From Streptomyces sp. H27-H1 (lineage in GTDB: Bacteria > Actinomycetota > Actinomycetes > Streptomycetales > Streptomycetaceae), in the NCBI RefSeq assembly GCF_026627445.1, contig NZ_JAPNLJ010000037.1, forward strand, positions 1 to 64,000: DNA of 64,000 nt, given 5' to 3'. The notes beneath the pieces were generated by a model. It saw nothing but the letters and a program-made list of their open reading frames with translations. It was not told the DNA's origin and did not search any database. Positions 41,141 to 49,953 of this stretch are shown in pieces. Numbering within the stretch: the first letter of the stretch is position 1; every line of letters starts with the position of its first letter. A program made the position numbers and the translations under genes.

Positions 41141-41920
41141 ATGAATCAGGGCGTGGACACCCACACCGCTTCCGACGACAAGAGCGACCAGGACAAGAAG
41201 GGCCGCCGCTTCATGCTGAAGCTGTCGGGCGAAGCCTTCTCCGGTGGTGGAGGACTCGGCGTCGACCCCGACGTAGTCCACGCCATCGCACGCGAGATCG
41301 CCGCGGTGGTCCGCGACGGCGCGGAGATCGCCGTCGTGATCGGTGGCGGCAACTTCTTCCGCGGCGCCGAACTGCAGCAGCGCGGCATGGACCGGGCTCG
41401 GTCCGACTACATGGGCATGCTCGGCACGGTCATGAACTGCCTCGCCCTCCAGGACTTCCTGGAGAAGGAAGGCATCGACTCCCGCGTCCAGACGGCCATC
41501 ACCATGGGCCAGGTCGCCGAGCCGTACATCCCGCTGCGCGCCGTGCGCCACCTGGAGAAGGGCCGTGTCGTCATCTTCGGCGCCGGCATGGGCATGCCCT
41601 ACTTCTCCACCGATACCACGGCCGCCCAGCGCGCCCTGGAAATCGACGCGGAAGCCCTGCTGATGGGCAAGAACGGCGTCGACGGGGTCTACGACTCCGA
41701 CCCGAAGAAGAACCCGGACGCGGTGAAGTTCGACGCGCTGGAGTACAGCGAGGTGCTGGCCCGCGACCTCAAGGTCGCCGACGCCACCGCCATCACGCTG
41801 TGCCGCGACAACAAGCTGCCGATCCTGGTCTTCGAAATGCTCGCCGAGGGCAATATCGCCCGCGCGGTCAAGGGTGAGAAGATCGGCACGCTCGTGAGCG
41901 ACCAGGGCACCCGGGCCTGA
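41141..41920 (+). CDS. pyrH: UMP kinase
   Basis: A 259-residue hexameric amino-acid-kinase-fold enzyme phosphorylating UMP. Diagnostic stretches are RFMLKLSGEAF, VIGGGNFFRGAELQQ, VFGAGMGMPYFSTDTTAAQRALEI and LLMGKNGVDGVYDSDPKKNP. I use the ATG after GAGGAGATCTCC, giving MNQGVDTH; a start six codons earlier would overlap that ribosome site. A 20-residue disordered head precedes the kinase core. Confidence 0.97.
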   Translation: MNQGVDTHTASDDKSDQDKKGRRFMLKLSGEAFSGGGGLGVDPDVVHAIAREIAAVVRDGAEIAVVIGGGNFFRGAELQQRGMDRARSDYMGMLGTVMNCLALQDFLEKEGIDSRVQTAITMGQVAEPYIPLRAVRHLEKGRVVIFGAGMGMPYFSTDTTAAQRALEIDAEALLMGKNGVDGVYDSDPKKNPDAVKFDALEYSEVLARDLKVADATAITLCRDNKLPILVFEMLAEGNIARAVKGEKIGTLVSDQGTRA

Positions 41921-41970
41921 GCAGGCCCCGTCCGCCTGAACCATCCATTTCTGACATGCAGGAGCACGTG

Positions 41971-42528
41971 GTGATCGAAGAAACCCTCCTCGAGGCCGAG
42001 GAGAAGATGGAGAAGGCCGTCGTCGTCGCCAAGGAAGACTTCGCCGCGATTCGCACCGGTCGTGCGCACCCGGCGATGTTCAACAAGATCGTGGCGGAGT
42101 ACTACGGCGCCATCACGCCCATCAACCAGCTCGCCTCCTTCGCGGTGCCCGAGCCGCGCATGGCCATCGTGACGCCCTTCGACGCGTCGGCCCTGCGCAA
42201 CATCGAGACGGCCATCCGCGACTCCGACCTGGGCGTCAATCCCAGCAACGACGGCCGCATCATCCGGGTGACCTTCCCCGAGCTGACGCAGGACCGCCGC
42301 AAGGAGTACATCAAGGTCGCCAAGACCAAGGCCGAGGACTCCAAGATCTCCATCCGCGCCATTCGCCGCAAGGCGAAGGACACCCTCGACAAGATGGTGA
42401 AGGACAAGGAGGCCGGCGAGGACGAGGTGCGCCGCGCCGAGAAGGAGCTCGACGACGCCACCGCGAAGTACGTCACGCAGGTGGACGAGCTGCTCAAGCA
42501 CAAGGAAGCCGAGCTCCTCGAAGTCTGA
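41971..42528 (+). CDS. frr: Ribosome recycling factor
   Basis: A 185-residue RRF that splits post-termination ribosomes with EF-G. The sequence is classic: KEDFAAIRTGRAHPAMFNKI, ITPINQLASFAVPEPRMAIVTPFD, DLGVNPSNDGRIIRVTFPELTQDRRKEYIK. The GTG eight bases after GGAG gives the usual 185-residue length; the in-frame ATG at 41956 overlaps the ribosome site. The stop overlaps the cdsA start (TGATG). Confidence 0.97.
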   Translation: MIEETLLEAEEKMEKAVVVAKEDFAAIRTGRAHPAMFNKIVAEYYGAITPINQLASFAVPEPRMAIVTPFDASALRNIETAIRDSDLGVNPSNDGRIIRVTFPELTQDRRKEYIKVAKTKAEDSKISIRAIRRKAKDTLDKMVKDKEAGEDEVRRAEKELDDATAKYVTQVDELLKHKEAELLEV

Positions 42529-43607
42529 TGAACGACACTTCCTGGCAGCCGGAGCCGGTTCCGGCGGGTCCCGCATACGATGCGCAGGCGGGCCCGCACA
42601 CTCGGCCCATGCCCATCGTGCCCGATGCCGCCGGCCGTGACTTCGACGACCGGGAAGCACGCGATCGGGGGGCCGCCGCTGACGGCGGCCCCCTCTTCCG
42701 CGCCGATACGCCGCCGCAGGAGCCCATGCCCAGCCCCCCGCCGACCCCGCCTTCGCCGGCACCGCAGGACGCCTCGCCACCGCCTCAGAAGAAGCGCGCG
42801 GGGCGGGACCTGCGTGCCGCCATAGGGGTCGGTGTGGGCCTCGGCGCGGTGATCTTCGCCTCGCTCCTCATCGTCAAGGCGGTCTTCGTCGGCGTCGTCG
42901 TCGTGGCGGTCGTCGTGGGCCTGTGGGAGCTGACCTCCCGGCTGCAGGAGAAGAAGGGCATCAAGGCCCCGCTGGTCCCGCTCGCCATCGGCGGCGCGGC
43001 CATGGTCATCGCCGGATACGTCCGCGGGGCCGAGGGCGCCTGGGTGGCCATGGCCCTGACGGTGCTGGCGGTCCTCGTCTGGCGGATGACCGAGCCGCCC
43101 GAGGACTACCTCAAGGACGTCACGGCGGGTGCATTCGCGGCGTTCTACGTGCCTTTCCTGGCCACCTTCGTCGCGATGCTCCTGACCGCCGACGACGGGC
43201 CGCAGCGGGTGATCACCTTCCTGGCCCTGACCGTGGTCAGCGACACCGGGGCCTACGCGGTGGGCTGGCGGTTCGGCAAGACCAAGCTCGCCCCGCGCAT
43301 CAGCCCCGGAAAGACCCGCGAGGGGCTCTTCGGAGCGGTGGCCTTCGCGATGGCGGCCGGCGCGCTGTGCATGGAGTTCCTGATCGACGGGGGCGTCTGG
43401 TGGCAGGGCCTGGTACTCGGCTTCGCCGTCGCGGTCAGCGCCACGCTCGGCGACCTCGGTGAGTCCATGATCAAGAGGGATCTCGGGATCAAGGACATGG
43501 GAACGCTGCTGCCGGGCCACGGCGGGATCATGGACCGGCTGGACTCCCTGCTCCCGACGGCCCCGGTGGTGTGGCTGCTCCTCGCGGCCTTCGTCGGCAC
43601 CGGCTGA
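42528..43607 (+). CDS. cdsA: Phosphatidate cytidylyltransferase
   Basis: A 359-residue membrane enzyme making CDP-diacylglycerol, the precursor of phospholipids. An unusual 90-residue Pro/Ala-rich cytoplasmic head precedes about eight membrane helices. The C-terminal signature SMIKRDLGIKDMGTLLPGHGGIMDRLDSLL contains the KRxxxxKD, PGHGGxxDRxD active-site residues. It is translationally coupled to frr and followed by a strong terminator. Confidence 0.95.
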   Translation: MNDTSWQPEPVPAGPAYDAQAGPHTRPMPIVPDAAGRDFDDREARDRGAAADGGPLFRADTPPQEPMPSPPPTPPSPAPQDASPPPQKKRAGRDLRAAIGVGVGLGAVIFASLLIVKAVFVGVVVVAVVVGLWELTSRLQEKKGIKAPLVPLAIGGAAMVIAGYVRGAEGAWVAMALTVLAVLVWRMTEPPEDYLKDVTAGAFAAFYVPFLATFVAMLLTADDGPQRVITFLALTVVSDTGAYAVGWRFGKTKLAPRISPGKTREGLFGAVAFAMAAGALCMEFLIDGGVWWQGLVLGFAVAVSATLGDLGESMIKRDLGIKDMGTLLPGHGGIMDRLDSLLPTAPVVWLLLAAFVGTG

Positions 43608-43624
43608 GCCGCCCGGGTTATCCT

Positions 43625-43658
43625 GGAAAGCGCGCCACGGTTAAGTGGCGCGCTTTCC
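43625..43658. terminator. Terminator after cdsA
   Basis: GGAAAGCGCGCCAC and GTGGCGCGCTTTCC form perfect 14-base arms around GGTTAA, 17 bases past the stop. Confidence 0.88.
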
Positions 43659-43776
43659 CCGTGTCTGCGGGGATGGACCCGTGAGCTCTCCGGGCACCGG
43701 GCGTGCCATCACGTTGACTCCGCTCGTGTGCGGAGATCGCCCGCCAAGGGTTCGTAAGACTTGAGGAGTACCACTC

Positions 43777-44892
43777 ATGGCCCCCCGTCCTGTCCCGGGA
43801 GAGCTCACATTCGTCGCCCCTCGCGGAGTGAAGAAGCCGCCTCGGCACCTCGCCGACCTCACCCCGGAGGAGCGCCGGGAGGCGGTCGCCGCGATCGGTG
43901 AGAAGCCGTTCCGGGCCAAGCAGCTCTCGCAGCACTACTTCGCCCGGTACACGCACGACCCGGCAGAGTGGACCGACATCCCCGCCGGCTCCCGCGAGAA
44001 GCTCCAGCAGGAGCTGCTGCCGGACCTGATGAACGTCCTGCGGCACATCTCGTGCGACGACGACACCACCCGCAAGACCCTGTGGAAGCTGCACGACGGC
44101 ACGCTCGTCGAGTCCGTGCTGATGCGCTACCCCGACCGGGTCACCATGTGCATCTCCTCGCAGGCCGGCTGCGGTATGAACTGCCCGTTCTGCGCCACCG
44201 GCCAGGCGGGTCTCGACCGCAACCTGTCCACCGCCGAGATCGTGCACCAGATCGTCGACGGCATGCGCGCCCTGCGCGACGGCGAGGTCCCCGGCGGTCC
44301 GGCCCGGCTGTCGAACATCGTCTTCATGGGCATGGGCGAGCCGCTCGCCAACTACAACCGGGTCGTCGGCGCCATCCGTCGCCTCACCGACCCGGAGCCC
44401 GACGGCCTGGGCCTGTCCCAGCGCGGGATCACCGTCTCCACCGTGGGCCTGGTCCCGGCGATGCTGCGCTTCGCCGACGAGGGCTTCAAGTGCCGCCTGG
44501 CCGTCTCGCTGCACGCCCCGGACGACGAGCTGCGCGACACCCTGGTCCCGGTGAACACCCGCTGGAACGTCCGCGAGGTGCTCGGCGCGGCCTGGGAGTA
44601 CGCGGAGAAGTCCGGCCGTCGCATCTCCATCGAGTACGCCCTGATCCGCGACATCAACGACCAGGCCTGGCGCGGTGACCTGCTCGGCAAGCTCCTCAAG
44701 GGCAAGCGCGTGCACGTCAACCTGATCCCGCTGAACCCGACGCCGGGCTCGAAGTGGACGGCCTCGCGGCCCGAGGACGAGAAGGCCTTCGTCGACGCCA
44801 TCGCCCGCCACGGAGTGCCGGTGACCGTGCGTGACACCCGCGGTCAGGAGATCGACGGCGCGTGCGGCCAGCTCGCAGCCTCGGAGCGCTGA
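43777..44892 (+). CDS. rlmN: 23S rRNA/tRNA adenine-C2 methyltransferase RlmN
   Basis: A 371-residue radical SAM enzyme methylating A2503 of 23S rRNA and A37 of some tRNAs. The cluster motif CGMNCPFC (C-x3-C-x2-C, about residues 132-139), the GMGEPLANYNRV region and the catalytic Cys near the C-terminus (EIDGACGQL) are present. The ATG follows GAGGAG. It has its own stem-loop terminator directly before the TPP riboswitch. Confidence 0.95.
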   Translation: MAPRPVPGELTFVAPRGVKKPPRHLADLTPEERREAVAAIGEKPFRAKQLSQHYFARYTHDPAEWTDIPAGSREKLQQELLPDLMNVLRHISCDDDTTRKTLWKLHDGTLVESVLMRYPDRVTMCISSQAGCGMNCPFCATGQAGLDRNLSTAEIVHQIVDGMRALRDGEVPGGPARLSNIVFMGMGEPLANYNRVVGAIRRLTDPEPDGLGLSQRGITVSTVGLVPAMLRFADEGFKCRLAVSLHAPDDELRDTLVPVNTRWNVREVLGAAWEYAEKSGRRISIEYALIRDINDQAWRGDLLGKLLKGKRVHVNLIPLNPTPGSKWTASRPEDEKAFVDAIARHGVPVTVRDTRGQEIDGACGQLAASER

Positions 44893-44914
44893 TTTTCGCC
44901 AGTTGAGGTTCGCA

Positions 44915-44942
44915 TTCGGCCACGGGGTACCCTGTGGCCGAA
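44915..44942 (+). terminator. Terminator after rlmN
   Basis: TTCGGCCAC pairs with GTGGCCGAA, with further GGG/CCC pairing inside, making a nearly perfect 28-base palindrome followed by CCAATTTCATATT. A -10-like TACCCT lies in its loop, with TTGAGG 19 bases upstream, so it may overlap the thi promoter. Confidence 0.7.
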
Positions 44943-44960
44943 CCAATTTCATATTCCGAC

Positions 44961-45041
44961 AGGGGAGCGCCACAGCGCTGAGAGTGCGGTATCCGTCACC
45001 GCAGACCCTCTGAACCTCGCCCCGGTCATTCGGGGTAGGAA
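44961..45041 (+). promoter_or_regulatory. TPP (THI-box) riboswitch
   Basis: The conserved thiamine pyrophosphate aptamer elements occur in order: AGGGGAGC, GCTGAGAGTGCGG, CCGCAGACCCTCTGAACCT and GGTCATTCGGGGTAGGAAG. It lies upstream of thiBPQ, so thiamine pyrophosphate is expected to turn off thiamine uptake. Confidence 0.95.
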
Positions 45042-45066
45042 GTTCGGTCACCACTCAAGCTGTTGC

Positions 45067-45106
45067 GCCCTGCCCGGCGTCCGCTCGACAGAGCGCCGGG
45101 CAGGGC
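45067..45106 (+). terminator. Riboswitch expression-platform hairpin
   Basis: GCCCTGCCCGGCG and CGCCGGGCAGGGC form perfect 13-base arms around a 14-base loop, followed by CGCGTCTTCTCCT. It sits between the aptamer and thiB, consistent with riboswitch-controlled termination. Confidence 0.75.
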
Positions 45107-45143
45107 CGCGTCTTCTCCTGGACATCCCAGGAGGAATTGACCA

Positions 45144-46241
45144 GTGAGCACCACCAAGAAGATCGCGGGCGCCGCGCTCGCGGCCGCGCTCGGCGTCACC
45201 ACGCTCAGCGCCTGCGGCGGCGACGCCAAGGACAAGCCCGCGGGCGCGAGCGACGCCCCGAAGTCCAAGACGATCACCCTCGTCTCGCACGACTCCTTCA
45301 ACGTGACCGACACGGTGCTCAAGGAGTTCGAGCAGCAGAGCGGCTACACCGTCAAGGTCCTGAAGGCGGGCGACGCGGGTGCGGCGCTCAACCAGGAGAT
45401 CCTCACCAAGGGCTCCCCGCGCGGAGACGTCTTCTTCGGCGTGGACAACACGCTCCTCTCCCGCGCCCTCGACAACGGCATCTTCACGCCGTACGAGGCC
45501 AAGGGGCTGGCCGGAGTGAAGCCCGAGTTCGTGCTCGACAAGGAGCACCGGGTCACCCCGGTCGACTCCGGCGACATCTGCGTCAACTACGACAAGGCCT
45601 ACTTCGCCGACAAGAAGCTGGCCCCGCCGCAGACGCTGGACGACCTGGTCAAGCCGGAGTACAAGAACCTGCTGGTCACCGAGAACGCCGCGACCTCCTC
45701 GCCCGGCCTCGGCTTCCTCCTCGCCTCCGTCGGCAAGTACGGGGACGACGGCTGGAAGGACTACTGGAGCAAGCTCAAGGCCAACGGCGTCGAGGTCGTC
45801 GACGGCTGGGAGCAGGCGTACAACGAGCGCTTCTCCGGCTCGGCCGGCGGCAAGAAGGCCAAGGGCGACCGCCCGCTGGTCGTCTCCTACGCCTCCAGCC
45901 CGCCGGTGGAGGTGCTCTACGGCGAGCCGCAGCCGGCCGAGGCCCCGACGGGCGTCTCGACGGGTACGTGCTTCCGGCAGACCGAGTTCGCGGGCCTGCT
46001 GAAGGGCGCGAAGAACGAGGAGGGCGGCAAGGCGCTCCTGGACTTCCTGATCTCCAAGAAGTTCCAGGAGGACATGCCGCTCCAGATGTTCGTGAACCCG
46101 GTCACCAAGGACGCGCGGCTGCCGGAGCTGTTCACCAAGCACGGCGTCGTGATCGAGAAGCCGGAGACGGTCACCCCGCAGGCCATCGCCAAGAACCGTG
46201 ACCAGTGGGTCAAGGCGTGGTCCACCCTCGTCGTGAGGTAG
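45144..46241 (+). CDS. thiB: Thiamine ABC transporter substrate-binding lipoprotein
   Basis: A 365-residue lipoprotein that captures thiamine or a phosphate ester. It has a lipoprotein signal (MSTTKKIAGAALAAALGV...LSAC, Cys about 24), then the TbpA-type fold: TLVSHDSFNVTDTVLKEFEQQSGYTVKVLKAGDAG, GDVFFGVDNTLLSRALD and PVDSGDICVNYDKAYF. The function follows from the TPP riboswitch and TbpA-like sequence. The GTG follows CAGGAGGAATT. The permease starts five bases after its stop. Confidence 0.93.
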   Translation: MSTTKKIAGAALAAALGVTTLSACGGDAKDKPAGASDAPKSKTITLVSHDSFNVTDTVLKEFEQQSGYTVKVLKAGDAGAALNQEILTKGSPRGDVFFGVDNTLLSRALDNGIFTPYEAKGLAGVKPEFVLDKEHRVTPVDSGDICVNYDKAYFADKKLAPPQTLDDLVKPEYKNLLVTENAATSSPGLGFLLASVGKYGDDGWKDYWSKLKANGVEVVDGWEQAYNERFSGSAGGKKAKGDRPLVVSYASSPPVEVLYGEPQPAEAPTGVSTGTCFRQTEFAGLLKGAKNEEGGKALLDFLISKKFQEDMPLQMFVNPVTKDARLPELFTKHGVVIEKPETVTPQAIAKNRDQWVKAWSTLVVR

Positions 46242-46246
46242 GACGA

Positions 46247-47917
46247 GTGAGCGAGGTTCCGAAGGAGAGCGGGCGGGCCACGGTCGTCAGACTCGGTCTG
46301 ATGGCCGTCCCGCTCGTCTTCTTCGGGCTGTTCTTCGCCTACCCCGTCGCCGCGATCGTCGGGCGCGGGCTGAAGACCGACACGGGCTGGCAGTTCGGCC
46401 GGATCGGCGAGGTGCTGGCCCGGCCCGACATCGGCGAAGTGCTCTGGTTCACCACCTGGCAGGCGCTCGCGTCCACGGCGCTCACGCTCCTGATCGCACT
46501 CCCCGGCGCGTACGTCTTCGCGCGCTTCGAGTTCCCCGGCAAACAGCTGCTGCGGGCGCTCGTGACGGTGCCGTTCGTGCTGCCGACGGTCGTGGTCGGC
46601 ACGGCCTTCCTCGCGCTCGTCGGACGGGGCGGCCTGCTCGACGAGCTGTGGGGGATCCGTCTGGACACGACCGTCTGGGCGATCCTCCTCGCGCACGTCT
46701 TCTTCAACTACGCGGTGGTCATCCGTACGGTCGGCGGGCTCTGGGCACAGCTCGATCCACGCCAGGAGGAAGCCGCCCGGGTGCTGGGCGCCGGGCGGTT
46801 CGCCGCCTGGCGGCGCGTGACGCTGCCCGCGCTCGCCCCGGCGGTGGCCGCCGCCTCGCTGATGGTGTTCCTGTTCACCTTCTCCTCCTTCGGTGTCGTG
46901 CAGATCCTGGGCGGACCCGCCTACTCCACCCTGGAGGTGGAGGTCTACCGGCAGACCGCGCAGCTCCTGGACCTGCCGACGGCCGCCGTGCTGACGATGG
47001 TGCAGTTCGCGGCCATCGGCGCGATCCTCGGCGTGCACGCCTGGACCGTGCGCAAACGGGAGACCGCGCTGCGTCTCGTGGACCCGCGCGGCACGGCCCA
47101 CCGGCCGCGCGGCTGGGCCCAGCGGGCCCTGCTCGGGGGGATGCTGCTGACGGTGGCGCTGCTGATCGTGCTCCCGCTCGGGGTGCTCGTGGAACGCTCC
47201 CTCGATGCCCCCGGCGGCTACGGATTCGGCTTCTACCGGGCGCTGCAGGAGGTCGGCGCCGGCGGCGGAACGTTCCTGGTGCCGCCGCTGGAGGCCATCT
47301 GGAACTCCCTGCAGTACGCGCTCGCCGCCACCGCCATCGCGCTGGCCATCGGCGCTCTCGCGGCCACCGCGCTGACCCGGCGGGGCGGCCGCTTCGTACG
47401 GGGCTTCGACGCCCTGCTGATGCTCCCGCTGGGGGTGTCGGCCGTGACCGTCGGCTTCGGTTTCCTCATCACCCTCGACAAGCCACCGCTGGACCTGCGG
47501 ACCTCGTGGATCCTGGTGCCGCTGGCGCAGGCGCTGGTGGGCGTGCCCTTCGTCGTACGGACCATGCTGCCGGTGCTGCGCGCGGTCGACGGACGGCTGC
47601 GGGAGGCCGCCGCCGTGCTCGGCGCCTCACCGCTGAGGGCCTGGCGGGAGGTGGACCTGCCGATGGTGCGGCGGGCCCTGCTGATCGCGGCGGGCTTCGC
47701 CTTCGCCGTGTCCCTCGGGGAGTTCGGGGCGACCGTCTTCATCGCACGGCCGGACCATCCGACTCTGCCGGTCGCCGTGGCGCGGCTGCTGGGGCGGGCC
47801 GGGGAGATGAACTACGGGCAGGCGATGGCCCTGAGCACGATTCTGATGCTGGTGTGCGCGGTGTCCCTGCTGGCGCTGGAGCGACTGCGACCCGACAAGA
47901 CCCCCGGAGAGTTCTGA
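46247..47917 (+). CDS. thiP: Thiamine ABC transporter permease (fused two-domain)
   Basis: A 556-residue inner-membrane permease with two BPD-type domains in one chain, about 12 helices, as in ThiP and ferric-iron permeases. EAA loops are seen in each half: EEAARVLGAGRFAAWRRVTLPALAPAV and REAAAVLGASPLRAWREVDLPMVRRAL. The GTG starting MSEVPKES follows AGGACGA. The stop overlaps the ATPase start by one base. The context assigns it to thiamine; iron-type paralogues are similar. Confidence 0.92.
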   Translation: MSEVPKESGRATVVRLGLMAVPLVFFGLFFAYPVAAIVGRGLKTDTGWQFGRIGEVLARPDIGEVLWFTTWQALASTALTLLIALPGAYVFARFEFPGKQLLRALVTVPFVLPTVVVGTAFLALVGRGGLLDELWGIRLDTTVWAILLAHVFFNYAVVIRTVGGLWAQLDPRQEEAARVLGAGRFAAWRRVTLPALAPAVAAASLMVFLFTFSSFGVVQILGGPAYSTLEVEVYRQTAQLLDLPTAAVLTMVQFAAIGAILGVHAWTVRKRETALRLVDPRGTAHRPRGWAQRALLGGMLLTVALLIVLPLGVLVERSLDAPGGYGFGFYRALQEVGAGGGTFLVPPLEAIWNSLQYALAATAIALAIGALAATALTRRGGRFVRGFDALLMLPLGVSAVTVGFGFLITLDKPPLDLRTSWILVPLAQALVGVPFVVRTMLPVLRAVDGRLREAAAVLGASPLRAWREVDLPMVRRALLIAAGFAFAVSLGEFGATVFIARPDHPTLPVAVARLLGRAGEMNYGQAMALSTILMLVCAVSLLALERLRPDKTPGEF

Positions 47918-48939
47918 TGACACTGCTTCAGCTGGAAGAGGTGTCGGTCCGCTTCGGTGAGCGCGCGGTCGTGGACGCCGTGGACCTGGCGGTCGCCGAG
48001 CACGAGATCGTGTGCGTGCTCGGGCCGAGCGGGAGCGGCAAGTCCACCCTGCTCCGGGTGGTGGCCGGGCTCCAGCCCGTCGCCGACGGGAGAGTGCTGC
48101 TGGGCGGCGCCGACCAGGCCGCAGTGCCCGTACACCGGCGGGGGGTGGGCCTGATGTTCCAGGACCACCAGCTCTTCCCGCACCGGGACGTGGGCGGGAA
48201 CGTCGCGTTCGGACTGCGGATGCGGGGCGGCTCGAAGCCGTCCTACGGGGCCAGGGTCGCCGAGTTGCTGGAACTGGTCGGGCTCCCCGGGGCGCAGGGC
48301 CGGGCGGTGGCCTCGCTGTCCGGCGGAGAGCAGCAGCGGGTCGCGCTGGCGCGGGCGCTGGCGCCTTCGCCCCGGCTGCTGATGCTGGACGAGCCGCTCG
48401 GGCAGCTGGACCGCGGGCTGCGGGAACGGCTCGTCGTGGAGCTGCGGGGGCTGTTCTCGCGACTCGGCACGACGGTGCTGGCCGTCACGCACGACCAGGG
48501 TGAGGCGTTCGCGCTGGCCGACCGGGTGGTCGTGATGCGGGACGGTCGGATCGCGCAGGCCGGGACTCCGCTGGCGGTGTGGGAGCGGCCGGCGTCGGAG
48601 TTCGTGGCGCGGTTCCTGGGCTTCGAGAACGTGGTGGACGCGGTGGTGTCGGGTGGGGCTGCCGTGACCCCGTGGGGGAAGGTCACGGTCCCCTCCGGGG
48701 CTCCGGAGGGGGAGCGGAAGCTGTTGATCCGCCCGGCGGGGGTCGTGCTGTCGCCTGGGGGGCTGGGCTGCGAGGTGGTGTCGCGGACCTTCCGGGGGAC
48801 GCACGTGGCGCTGCTGCTGCGGCCCGAAGTGGGGCCGCAGCTGGAGGCGGAGTGCGGGCTGGCCGGGGCCCCCGGGGTCGGGGACCTGGTCACGGTGGCC
48901 TTCGCCCCGGCCGAGGTGGTCGTCCTCCCGGGGAAGTAG
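47917..48939 (+). CDS. thiQ: Thiamine ABC transporter ATP-binding protein
   Basis: A 340-residue ATPase. Walker A is GPSGSGKS (about 37-44), Q-loop LMFQDHQLFPHRDV, signature LSGGEQQRVALARAL, Walker B LLMLDEPLGQLD and H-loop VTHDQGEA. The C-terminal 110 residues form a TOBE-like regulatory part, as in FbpC/PotA-type rather than the short E. coli ThiQ. It ends the riboswitch-controlled operon. The reading frame is open far upstream but coding begins at this ATG. Confidence 0.92.
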   Translation: MTLLQLEEVSVRFGERAVVDAVDLAVAEHEIVCVLGPSGSGKSTLLRVVAGLQPVADGRVLLGGADQAAVPVHRRGVGLMFQDHQLFPHRDVGGNVAFGLRMRGGSKPSYGARVAELLELVGLPGAQGRAVASLSGGEQQRVALARALAPSPRLLMLDEPLGQLDRGLRERLVVELRGLFSRLGTTVLAVTHDQGEAFALADRVVVMRDGRIAQAGTPLAVWERPASEFVARFLGFENVVDAVVSGGAAVTPWGKVTVPSGAPEGERKLLIRPAGVVLSPGGLGCEVVSRTFRGTHVALLLRPEVGPQLEAECGLAGAPGVGDLVTVAFAPAEVVVLPGK

Positions 48940-48960
48940 GACCGCCGCCCGCGGGGTGCC

Positions 48961-49866
48961 TCAGACGCCGGCCGGGCTGAGTTCCGCCGGGGTGTCCGTC
49001 CCGGCTCCGTCGTGGTTGCCGTACCAGGCGACCGCCACCGCGCCGGCCACCGCCAGGACGAAGCCGAGGACCGCGAGCCAGGCCATGCCGGGGCGGGAGG
49101 CGTCGCCCAGCCAGAGCACGCCGATCGCTCCGGGCAGGACGGTCTCGCCGACCACCAGGGCGGCGGTGGCGCCGTTCACCGAGCCGATCTGGAGCGCCAC
49201 GGTGTGCAGGTACATGCCGCCGACCCCCGCCAGGACGATGGCGTACAGGGCCGGATCGGCGAGGAGCGCCGGGAACGAGAAGGGCTCGATGCCGTTGAGG
49301 ATGCGGACGCCGACGCCCAGCGCGCCGAACGCCAGGCCCGACAGCAGGCCCGCCAGGATCGCGGCCCGGGCGCCGAGGAAACGTACCGCCACCGTGCCGC
49401 CCGCGATGATCAGCACGGTCACCGCCAGGAGCCACCAGTGCGTGGCGTCCGGCGCGTAGTGGCCGCCCTCGTGGCCCGCCGCCGTCGCCAGCAGGACCAG
49501 CGCCGCGCAGACGACCCCGATGGAGGTCCATTCCTTGCGGGTCAGCCGGATGCCCAGCATCTTCACGCTCAGCACGGCCGTGATGACCAGGTTGGCGCTG
49601 ATGACGGTCTGGGAGAGGAAGAGGGGGAGGAGGCGGGCGGCCAGGGCGCCCAGACCGAAGCCCACGAAGTCCAGGATCGTGCCGAGGATGAACTCCCAGG
49701 TCATCGCGGCCTTCGCCGTGGAGGTGAGGTTCGGGCCGCCGTGCTGGGTGACCCCGGCGGCGGCGGGCGACATACGGGCGGCCCGCCGTGAGCCCACGGC
49801 TTGCAGGACGGATCCCGTGCCGTAGCAGATGGACGCCGCGATAGCGGTCAGCAGGCCTATGAGCAC
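48961..49866 (-). CDS. DMT-superfamily (EamA-like) membrane transporter
   Basis: A 301-residue membrane protein with about 9-10 helices, starting GTG (MLIGLLTAIAASICYGTGSVLQAVGSRRAA). The two-repeat organisation, with a short conserved LSQTVISANLVITAVLS and VGGMYLHTVALQIGSVNGATAALVVGETVLPG, is typical of drug/metabolite exporters. It is probably a metabolite or Mg/nucleotide-like exporter, but the substrate is unknown. It is convergent with thiQ and faces a long inverted repeat upstream. Confidence 0.82.
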   Translation of the reverse strand: MLIGLLTAIAASICYGTGSVLQAVGSRRAARMSPAAAGVTQHGGPNLTSTAKAAMTWEFILGTILDFVGFGLGALAARLLPLFLSQTVISANLVITAVLSVKMLGIRLTRKEWTSIGVVCAALVLLATAAGHEGGHYAPDATHWWLLAVTVLIIAGGTVAVRFLGARAAILAGLLSGLAFGALGVGVRILNGIEPFSFPALLADPALYAIVLAGVGGMYLHTVALQIGSVNGATAALVVGETVLPGAIGVLWLGDASRPGMAWLAVLGFVLAVAGAVAVAWYGNHDGAGTDTPAELSPAGV

Positions 49867-49880
49867 CCGGGGGCTCCGTT

Positions 49881-49924
49881 CACGTCTGGCTGGTTTTACG
49901 TAGTGCGTACCTCTTCCAGACGTG
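49881..49924. repeat. Nested inverted repeats upstream of the DMT gene
   Basis: CACGTCTGG (49881-49889) and CCAGACGTG (49916-49924) are perfect 9-base arms. Inside them TACG-TAGTG-CGTA is a smaller symmetric element. The structure lies 15-58 bases before the DMT start and 30 bases past the convergently read LOG-type gene end, so it may be an operator, leader hairpin or terminator. Confidence 0.4.
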
Positions 49925-49953
49925 TGAAAGAGGCGAGAAGTTGCCTGCCCGGG

